This document shows, piece after piece, positions 29,383 through 36,048 of a DNA stretch of 36,048 bases. The notes beneath the pieces were generated by a model. It searched no databases, was not told the DNA's origin, and was given only the letters and a program-made list of their open reading frames with translations. The stretch spans positions 2,828,647-2,864,694 of the forward strand of contig NC_049997.1 of NCBI RefSeq assembly GCF_000003815.2, given 5' to 3'. Both the position numbers and the translations under genes were made by a program. How positions within the stretch are numbered: position 1 is the stretch's first letter; each line of letters begins with the position of its first letter. The DNA is from Branchiostoma floridae. Taxonomy: Eukaryota; Chordata; Leptocardii; Amphioxiformes; Branchiostomatidae.

Positions 29383-29383
29383 G

Positions 29384-29490
29384 TAATCTTACACCTAAGC
29401 AATGGCTACCTTCCCACAAGTTCATAGTAAGAATCTAAAACAACGTTTATGTTTCATATTTTGTTCTTTGTTTAAACGCATTAGCTATAA
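29384..29490. repeat. About 100-bp direct repeat, copy 1 (at the LINE 5' junction)
   Basis: Blocks ATCTTACACCTAAGCAATGG and CTACCTTCCCACAAGTTCAT, then GTTTATGTTTC and GTTTAAACGCATTA, recur in order at 30184-30290 with moderate divergence. Similarity stops exactly where LINE ORF1 sequence begins, which marks the LINE's 5' junction. Confidence 0.6.
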
Positions 29491-30183
29491 GTTAGAAACT
29501 CCATCTTAAGGCTTAGATAACTTTTTTGTCATGTATGATACGGTATCAACGATTTTTTATTTATCAATTTCTTATTGAGGGCCATTTTTTGGTAGATTTA
29601 CAAAATGGGTGTTTATTTTCTTCATTGATGTTTGTTTATGCCAACTGAAACTTGGTTAGTTGTCTTTGTTTGTGCATCACCATTGCTTGTTTTTTGTTAT
29701 TGAATAATAAGAGTTCGAGAAGTGAAGATTATATACGGCATGTTTCTTTGTAGTAGATGAACAACTTGTTAGAGTATCACCATTGTTGATGAGCACAAGG
29801 TTAAGAAAACAATGGGACTTGTCAAACGATAAAAATGAAGAGGAGAGTTTGTGTCATTCTTCTCGAAGTTCATTCACTTCAAGGGTCACAGGTGTTCATT
29901 AAATCTTTTTACATGATTGCTCCATTTGCATATCGCCCGAGGTATGACGCGCCAAGTGTTCGTTCGAATCAGTAAGCCTGAAGACCTAAAGGTCAGAGGT
30001 CAAGTAACCAAAAGGTCATATTTTCACAGCGTTTGTCTGAGAGTGCAGTTCGGCAATGGTTCTACAATTTTGGACTGTATGCGATGCCGAAATTATAGTC
30101 TTGCTTCCAAGGGATACATGGTTGCGACGGTTCAACGAAAGCTGCATCGCCATTTAACATCATTGAGTTGTATTCCGTGCCAT
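29491..30183. other. Intron, no gene seen
   Basis: AT-rich sequence between the two copies of the direct repeat. A 104-codon plus-strand open frame (29917-30231) has no recognisable motif and no splice context. Confidence 0.4.
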
Positions 30184-30290
30184 CATCTTACACCTAAACA
30201 ATGGCTACCTTCCCACAATTACATAGCTTGAATCCTAGACGTTCATGTTTCGTTTTTTTTTCTTGGTTTAACGCATAAATTGTAATGATA
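30184..30290. repeat. About 100-bp direct repeat, copy 2 (next to an exon)
   Basis: Partner of 29384-29490. It ends only a few bases from the donor of the exon at 30357-30296, so the duplicated piece includes exon-adjacent intron. The exon itself is not repeated. Confidence 0.6.
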
Positions 30291-30295
30291 CTTAC

Positions 30296-30357
30296 AAGAT
30301 CTGTTTTTGTGCTTCAAGTCTGCCACCACTGACTCAGGTGATTTATAGTGATTCCAG
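30296..30357 (-). CDS. Internal exon of the SAM-domain gene
   Basis: The minus strand shows acceptor TTGCCTTGCAG before 30357 and a consensus donor GTAAGTATC after 30296. The 62-nt exon begins with one base that completes the preceding split codon. It then reads WNHYKSPESVVADLKHKNRS and leaves one base, which joins the two leading bases of the SAM exon as a Ser codon. The peptide is hydrophilic, has no recognised domain and probably forms the linker before SAM. Phase agreement with both neighbours is strong support. Confidence 0.75.
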
Positions 30358-30544
30358 CTGCAAGGCAATAAGAAACAATGTTATATTTTTTGGTGGCAAT
30401 GAACTTAATAATTGAAACATTGAATAGAACCACATTCATTTGCCCATGAAAATATTAGAAGATAACAAAAGAACCGAGAACATGAACCACAGTGGCAGGA
30501 GATGGTTAGCATGTTTGTATCAAGTGAATCCTTTTCACTTTTAA

Positions 30545-31010
30545 GGTCTCATTGATGAGTTTCTTCTTCCCATAGACTTCTATGTTATAATTCGTGGTTT
30601 AAATGGGCGCGTTTATAATGAAGCTACGTGATTTTTCATTCTGTGTCGAGCACATTTACCCTATATCGTGGGAAAAAATTGCCAACGTAAACTATACATA
30701 GGAACTTTTTTTATAGCAATTACAAACTACGATTAGTCAATCCCCACAAAAGGCACTTTTTCGCTGCTAGTGTACAACCGCACCACTCAGAACCCACGAC
30801 TGTGTACCTCCGACCTAGCGCGCGGCTGCAAAACTTTACCTGCTAATTTCTTCAGTTACAAATAAGCTTTCACCAATCTAAAATTTTGAGATCAGTTCCG
30901 CTGGCTAAAAGGGAATTTCTCACCGCTAAAAACATGCGTCCGTGCAGCCGTTCATTTTTGGCTCGGATCTCTTTTAGTACCCACTCGCGGAGTAATACAT
31001 CAATGAGACC
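30545..31010. mobile_element. piggyBac-like MITE in an intron, TTAA target site
   Basis: The element begins GGTCTCATTGATG and ends CATCAATGAGACC, a perfect 13-bp terminal inverted repeat. TTAA lies directly outside both ends (30541-30544 and 31011-31014). A TTAA duplication is diagnostic of piggyBac-type transposition, although the GG terminus is not the CC(C/T) start most piggyBac elements have. The 466-bp interior has no transposase. Confidence 0.75.
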
Positions 31011-32363
31011 TTAACGATGCCCTTCTTTTGCAATAGAGTTAATAATGGAATGTTGTAGATAAGCTGTACTACCACTACTATGAGATATTCAGATTTATCA
31101 AATCCAGTACAACAACAGATTTCAAGGGACTTGGTCCTAAGAAAGGTTTGCATGTATCTTTAGATACTACAACTCCCATCATTTAAAAAATAGGCAAATA
31201 TATGAAAAATCCTATGGTATTCGAAAGAATTCCATAACTCATCATTAGCCCTACTTGACTGTAAAACTATATGGAAGACTTATGTTAGCTCTTATTGTTA
31301 TAATGATTTCTATACCTCTACTTTGTACTTTATGCGATACGCGTAGTTGCTGCAATATATTGTATGGTGTACAATTGTCGTGCAATAAAGTTCTTTCATA
31401 ATGGACCATGGAGGAATGCACATCGTGGGAGGTAAATATACAATCATCTTATTCGTGGTGGGTACGACATGGCACAACACTACTCATAAATGTAAAACAT
31501 TCCTCGCCCACGAAATTCCGTTTAAAACACTCCAGTATATGTTTGTACAACCTACATAACCCCAGGGTAGGCTTTGTCTGTTTCAGCCATCAGTATCTCT
31601 AGTCATTGTCTGTACACACACTTACCATTATGTATAGAGACCTACTAATATCTGGCACACAGTAATGATTAAGCCCTGCTAATATGTCCCACCAGTATCC
31701 CCGTGGAAAAGGATATGGCTTGATCTTTCTACATTTTCTTGACAACAATGCAGAGATTATGAAGTTGTAAGCACAAGGCACCTAGTGTACAGTATAACAA
31801 GATGATTACACCTAATTAAAGCCGCATACGCGTACTTACAAGAAAAGTGACAAAGAATGATTATCATAATAGATAAGCAGATCAAAATTTGGTGCAATCT
31901 TCAAAGGTTTTCAAAAATTATACCCTTGCGACTGAAGCTACTAGCTTTTGGTACAGGGAACTACGTAACAGTGTGCTACTAGTAATTTGCTTACTGGAGA
32001 TGCTTCTCTGTAAACAGACTTTCAGTAATGGTAACATACCACAGTTTGGGTGTGGTGTGACATGCACGCTAGCCTGTAATTATAGTGTTAAAGCCTGAAT
32101 ACTACAAAAACACAACTTTATGTTCTACAAACTTAAAACAAAGGGCACATTTCTTCGGGACTCTGCGTTTTATGGACATGTATTAAGTAATTGCTTCTAT
32201 TTCATTACACTGTGAAAATGCAATAGTGGTATGAGTTTTAAACCACTGAAAGTAAATTGAAGGAAGGAAGAGTACAAATTCAACGCATAAGTTTGTACAT
32301 GTTTTGTCGAAATGTAAATTTCACGTCTAAAGCTATATTCAGGTAAGTGTTAAATATAGTAAA
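31011..32363. other. Intron, no further features seen
   Basis: AT-rich intronic DNA between the MITEs. A donor-like site near 31617 on the minus strand has an open stretch upstream but does not fit the phase of the flanking exons. Confidence 0.4.
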
Positions 32364-32604
32364 GGTCCCCTTTCCACTAGACGGCGATCGCGCTGCGCTC
32401 TCACTGCGACCTAAATAAGATATTGTAACCTTCGCTTTCACACTGAGTATATCATACAAAATGTAGAAGTATGACTGAAAAGACAACAAAACACAGAAAC
32501 TGAGAAAAGATTCGTTTCTTTTCCATAGAATTCGTTGAGAGATCTGTCAAATTTTAGGTCGCAGAAAGAGCACGGCGAGAGCGCCGTCCTAGTGGAAGGG
32601 GGGC
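32364..32604. mobile_element. MITE in an intron, about 241 bp, long inverted repeats
   Basis: The left end is GGTCCCCTTTCCACTAG, then ACGGCGATCGCGCTG and ACTGCGACCTAAAT. The right end, in reverse complement, is GCCCCCCTTCCACTAG, then GACGGCGCTCTCGCCGTG and CTGCGACCTAAAAT. The inverted arms are about 50 bp. A diverged family member lies at 2217-2461. A target duplication is not clear. Confidence 0.7.
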
Positions 32605-32703
32605 ATTAGCGAAGCACTAAGTGTAGGTCAACTGAACGAACTGTCTTTTGTACTGTGCACATATCAGGTGAATGCTAAATATGATGAAGCATATTTTACT
32701 TAC

Positions 32704-32801
32704 TTTTCTCGTTTGGGTCTTGCCGCAGATTGTTTGTCAGTGTTTATCCAAACCGCTGTCCAAGAACTGTCTGTTGCAACACTGTCGGTGTCTGGCTCTC
32801 T
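32704..32801 (-). CDS. Internal exon of the SAM-domain gene
   Basis: The minus strand shows an acceptor (TGTATTCAG) before 32801 and a consensus donor GTAAGTAAAA after 32704. The exon starts on a codon boundary and reads REPDTDSVATDSSWTAVWIN, then TDKQSAARPKRE. It leaves AA, which the first base of the next exon completes to Asn. Composition is polar and Ser/Thr/Asp-rich, typical of a disordered linker. No domain is recognised. Confidence 0.75.
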
Positions 32802-33970
32802 CTGAATACATCAATAAAAAAGACAAAGCTTAACATCGTTTCAACAATATTCCTATTCAACAAGCAATAAATTGGACGAACAAAGGAGGCTGATCTCAAA
32901 CTTTGTTGTTGCTCACAGATCTATTTCAATGTCACTAATTTTCTTTTGCTTGAGGCCACCTAAAATTTCTCGTCTCTCCGGATATAGTCATTAAAGTGTG
33001 AACGAGTCTACGTGCAGAAAAAAACTTACAGCTGGATCTATATCTACATATACATTGTTTGTTTTGCCACTTTTACCACTTAACTCGACTATACATATGC
33101 TCAAACTGTCTGAAATTGTACAGCCTCTCTTACCAAATTGCCAAGAAACTGTTCTATCAAACTCACAGAGGTCATTTTGAATTACAAAAGGTACTGATGA
33201 AGACCGTAGCTAGTGGAAATGATTACTGGGGGGTCACTGTTTGTCCTTTTGTTGTACCGACCGTTCATTCGTGTTTAAAGAAGAATGGTGGAACTTTAAG
33301 AAGCCAGAGGCACAATATGTCATAGGTTAACGTTGCAGAATATCTGAAGAATATAACTCATGACATGTTGCTGTCACACAACAGTGTGGTCATTGAACTG
33401 ATGGTGATTCACGTATTAGAAATGGAAACATCCGTAGAGGTTTGACGTACATCAAAAAGCAGAAAAGGCTATCAAATTACAATATTTCTTAATTCTACTG
33501 CAGTCGTGACAATGTGAAAATATCTTAGGTTCATATCTTCTTATCTTTTACGGACAGTTTAGTCAGAAATGTCGACTCCAAAATGCCGATATTTCGCGTG
33601 ATAACACAAAAGGCGGGGCAGGACGGTCTGACAACGTTAATTGGTGGCCCAAGGCATTTCACTGCTCAGGAATGCACATAAACACCTTGGCATCCTGTCT
33701 ACGGACAGATCTATCTTTAACTTCTGATATCTATCTACATAGTGTGTACTTGTATACATGTAGAGATCACTACTGTAGTTTATACATGTAGATGCAACTA
33801 CTGTTGTAGTGTATACATGTAGATGGCTAAGATGCCACTACATTCTTAAAGAAATTGACGTCTTACCAATCAATACAAATATGGGAAGGTATGGCGTGGA
33901 TAGATATAGTAGCCAGCACACATTATTCACAGGAAACTAAGATATGTAGATTAAGATAAAAACTGCTTAC
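32802..33970. other. Intron, no features seen
   Basis: AT-rich DNA. Three spaced occurrences of TATACATGTAGA near 33753-33824 are the only visible regularity. Donor-like sites near 33025 and 33130 lack coding sequence. Confidence 0.4.
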
Positions 33971-34001
33971 CGCTTCAAATGTTTTAGGATCCACTTTCCA
34001 T
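33971..34001 (-). CDS. 31-nt micro-exon of the SAM-domain gene
   Basis: The minus strand has acceptor CTTGTTATTTCAG before 34001 and donor GTAAGCAG after 33971. The single leading base completes the AG left by the previous exon to Arg. It is followed by WKVDPKTFEA, ending on a codon boundary that suits the next exon. The short length makes it weak alone, but it bridges exactly the phase gap between its neighbours. Confidence 0.65.
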
Positions 34002-34525
34002 CTGAAATAACAAGAAAGCAACACGTTATCATGAAGTTCACTCATAGCTAGAAATTCATACCGATTTAAGTTGTCGATTTTCATTAATGACAGTAAGACA
34101 AACCGTGGATGAATGATTTGCAGAATTTCTATATGCTCCAGCACAAAAACACACCAGACGAGTTAGCAAACCCATTTACGTTTGGCTAAATCAAAATGGA
34201 GTGGATGGGTGGGTCTGTGAAATGTCAAACAAATATGATTTGACTGCATCTAAACGATGGCATGCGGCCTACATAAGAACATCAATGCAAAGTATATATT
34301 GACGGCTTATTACGTTCAATTATTTACTACAGGGACATACAAAGTGTTAATATTAAAGTAAACCTAAATAAAGCGCTAAACGATATTCATTTTTATCAGA
34401 CTGGAGAGTGTCACTGATGACAGTGGACGCTACCTGAAATGTATGACTGCTTTTCTTATGTATAACTAATCAGTAGTTAGATTATAGTCTGTAAATATCA
34501 GTTTTATAACTTTTACGTACTTAAG

Positions 34526-34665
34526 TATGTCCATGTTTATGTCCAGAAGAATTAGCTACTTATGAATGCTAGCTATAAAATAATGGACATGGTAAAGTAT
34601 CCAAGTATCGAAACCATGCTCGTGGTACCTTCTCAATCTTCTGTCTTCCTCGTTGTAAATAATTG
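34526..34665 (-). pseudogene. Diverged duplicate of an exon edge and its flanking intron
   Basis: GGTACCTTCTCAATCTTCTG and TCTTCCTCGT at 34624-34655 match the donor end of the real exon (GTACCTTCTCCATCTTCTGT, then CCTCCTCATC at 35099). AAGTATCCAAGTATC also precedes both (34592 and 35073), and a diverged 39-bp unit lies at 34526. A block made of satellite unit, spacer and exon edge was duplicated and then decayed. Its remaining frame is not expected to be coding. Confidence 0.6.
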
Positions 34666-34686
34666 TTGTATAACTCGTAATTTGCA

Positions 34687-35037
34687 TGTCCATTTTCTAT
34701 GTTCAGAGAGAATAGCTACTTTATATGTCCATTTTATATGTTCAGAAAGAATAGCTACTTTATATGTCCATTTTCTATGTTCAGAAAGAATAGCTATTTT
34801 ATATGTCCATTTTCTATGTTCAGAAAGAACAGCTACTTTATATGTCCATTTTCTATGTTCAGAAAGAATAGCTACTTTATATGTCCATTTTCTATGTTCA
34901 GAAAGAATAGCTACTTTATATGTCCATTTTCTATGTTCAGAAAGAATAGCTACTTTATATGTCCATTTTATATATTCATGAAGAGTAGCTACTTTATATG
35001 TCCATTTTCTATGTTCATGAAGAGTAGCTACTTACAA
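34687..35037. repeat. 39-bp minisatellite, 9 units, intronic
   Basis: Units begin TGTCCATTTTCTATGTTCAG at 34687 and then every 39 bp exactly (34726, 34765, 34804, 34843, 34882, 34921, 34960, 34999) with a few substitutions. Because 39 is a multiple of three and the unit lacks stops in two frames, long repetitive open frames appear on the plus strand. They have no gene context. The array lies in the intron between 35102 and 34001. Confidence 0.95.
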
Positions 35038-35101
35038 ATTTATGTAAGGTATACGTAGCTCATAGACTTAATGAAGTATCCAAGTATCCAAATCCAAGTA
35101 C

Positions 35102-35340
35102 CTTCTCCATCTTCTGTCCTCCTCATCGTCTTCATCATCTAGTGAAAGTGACGCCAGGCTGTGTGTTGTTGAAGACTGCCGGCTGTAGTAGTCTGACCCT
35201 ATCGTGCTAAACTTCTCCCCGAAGTTCTTGGTGACCGTGTGGACCCCCGTACTCTGGTCCTCCGATGACGTCTCGTCGTGATAGTCAAACAGAACGTCAT
35301 CTTTGCTTCCTCTTCGCCTTGTTGGTCTTGGACTTGGTCT
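35102..35340 (-). CDS. Internal exon of the SAM-domain gene
   Basis: The minus strand has acceptor TGAAGTTACAG before 35340 and donor GTACTT after 35102. The 239-nt exon starts on a codon boundary with RPSPRPTRRRGSKDDVLFDY. It continues through HDETSSEDQSTGVHTVTKNF and YYSRQSSTTHSLASLSLDDE to an acidic DDEEDRRWR, leaving AG. The exon has a basic, Pro/Arg-rich start (possible SH3-ligand or phosphosite region) followed by Ser-rich and acidic stretches, so it is probably disordered. The donor edge has been duplicated at about 34.6 kb. Confidence 0.8.
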
Positions 35341-35774
35341 CTGTAACTTCAAATGAACAACAGTTTCAACCCCATTTGAAAGCAAACGGAAACGTTGACA
35401 GGTACTAAATGCTTGCTATTCTGGATAAACGTTGGATTAAATGGTTCACCTTCTTCCAACAGCACAAAAGATAAGGGGATAATTAAAAAGAATATTCTAT
35501 GGAATAGAACATTTGTGGTTGTGATGGGGAGATTGTAAAAGTTCAAAATACTTACCATATGTAATATATACTATTTTACGAGTTAGGACAATTATTTTAC
35601 ATGGTGCAGTCAACTGGTAATTAGATATTGGCACGAGAGAGAGGTCATTATATTTACTTGCTTTGTATTTTTGGCTGTGTCAAGATTTCTGTAATTCACA
35701 TATTATTAATAAGGTTTCCTGTTTTTGGTAAATAAAGGAAGATCCTGTATCAAGAACATAGCTCTTGATATTAC
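35341..35774. other. Intron of the SAM-domain gene
   Basis: AT-rich intron bounded by the donor GTAATA at 35774 and the acceptor at 35341 on the minus strand. No repeat or gene is seen inside. Confidence 0.5.
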
Positions 35775-35856
35775 CTGTGGAGTGGGTCTTTCTATCCTGT
35801 CGTTATAGTGCCACGGTGATGCATACATCTCCGGTTTATGTCCGACTGCGCCTTCA
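35775..35856 (-). CDS. Most 5' exon of the SAM-domain gene visible in the window
   Basis: The minus strand has acceptor TTTTTTTTACAG before 35856 and donor GTAATATC after 35775. The exon starts with one base of a split codon and reads EGAVGHKPEMYASPWHYNDR, then IERPTPQ, ending on a codon boundary that suits the next exon. Since it begins inside a codon and carries no start, more 5' exons must lie to the right of the window. The peptide has no recognised domain. Confidence 0.75.
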
Positions 35857-36048
35857 CTGTAAAAAAAACGAGAAAATATGCTACATGTTATTTTCACATT
35901 TGTCTACAATTGTTGACAGCCGATACATCATTGTTGTCGGGTTTTATAGATATCTAATGGTGCAGTTTGTCATTGTTATGTTGTGAATATTTGATGTTAT
36001 GTCACTTTTGACATGTTAAAAACACTTCTGGAACCTTAGGCAAAGGCG
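35857..36048. other. Upstream intron of the SAM-domain gene, no features seen
   Basis: AT-rich; no exon could be supported before the window ends. Confidence 0.4.

Larger units (their letters stand above)
24667..29383 (-). mobile_element. Near-intact LINE (CR1/Jockey group) with SGNH-hydrolase ORF1
   Basis: The element runs leftward from an abrupt 5' junction near 29383, through ORF1 and ORF2, a roughly 150-bp 3' UTR segment, an inserted SINE and the remaining 3' UTR. It ends in AAATAAATAAAG followed by two TTCAAAG units (about 24667-24690). It lies in the last intron of the SAM gene, in the same transcriptional direction. A single frameshift in ORF2 is the only disabling lesion I see. ORF1 has no ATG before residue 37, so the element is probably slightly 5'-truncated. 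No target duplication is readable. Confidence 0.85.

Noticed and set aside
31599-31700. Minus-strand exon ending at a GTAAGTGTG donor
   Set aside because: Its phase does not fit between the neighbouring SAM-gene exons, which already join correctly without it.
34687-35037. Possible CRISPR-like array
   Set aside because: The units are contiguous with no spacers, and the context is an animal intron.
34562-35058. Repetitive plus-strand open frames of 119 and 139 codons
   Set aside because: A 39-bp minisatellite without stops in two frames produces them automatically; they lie in an intron on the opposite strand.

Overview
The window looks like euchromatic DNA of an invertebrate animal. It has spliced genes with canonical GT-AG introns, AT-rich non-coding DNA, and a very dense, diverse load of transposable elements: LINEs of the CR1/Jockey group, DIRS-type tyrosine-recombinase retrotransposon fragments, a 5S rRNA-derived SINE, many terminal-inverted-repeat MITEs and several satellites. 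The mix recalls an amphioxus (Branchiostoma) genome. That attribution rests on general familiarity with such repeats and was not tested by a search. I see no bacterial genes, CRISPR array or rRNA operon.

Host genes. The best-supported gene lies on the minus strand across the right third (35856 to 24401). Six exons (35856-35775, 35340-35102, 34001-33971, 32801-32704, 30357-30296, 24588-24401) have canonical splice sites, and the codon phase fits at every junction. They end in a SAM domain of the EPS8 C-terminal type followed by a stop codon; the 5' part lies beyond the window. A second, much weaker set of minus-strand exon candidates (18479-18388, 15161-15036, 1868-1694, 272-205) may belong to one or more other genes. 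The first has an ETS-site plus E-box promoter-like stretch just upstream.

Mobile DNA, left to right. 1.9-4.4 kb: two palindromic MITEs, a hAT-type MITE with a perfect 8-bp target duplication, a 174-bp repeat and a degenerate tandem array. 4.4-10.2 kb: a retrotransposon graveyard with DIRS leader and RT fragments, several decayed CR1/L2-like 3' ends and minus-strand LINE 3' halves, interrupted by a 100-N assembly gap whose flanks are near-duplicates. 10.2-12.7 kb: the second copy of the 174-bp repeat, a pair of 66-bp direct repeats, a 119-bp tandem repeat and a Harbinger-like MITE (TAA duplication). 14.6-17.4 kb: a fold-back element with a 16-bp direct repeat at both ends, and a 5'-truncated but open CR1-group RT. 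19-22.4 kb: CR1 3' ends, a 202-bp Mutator-like MITE with a 9-bp target duplication, a CA microsatellite and a 160-bp tandem element with a terminal hairpin (Helentron-like). 24.7-29.4 kb: a nearly intact LINE with an SGNH-hydrolase ORF1 and an endonuclease/RT ORF2, sitting in sense orientation in the last intron of the SAM gene and itself invaded by a 5S-derived SINE. 30.5-35 kb: a TTAA-flanked MITE, another MITE and a 39-bp minisatellite, all in introns of the same gene.

No wholly new molecular system is evident. The most informative features are the nested insertions with readable target duplications, the SGNH-type LINE inside a host intron, and the exon-edge duplication around the minisatellite.
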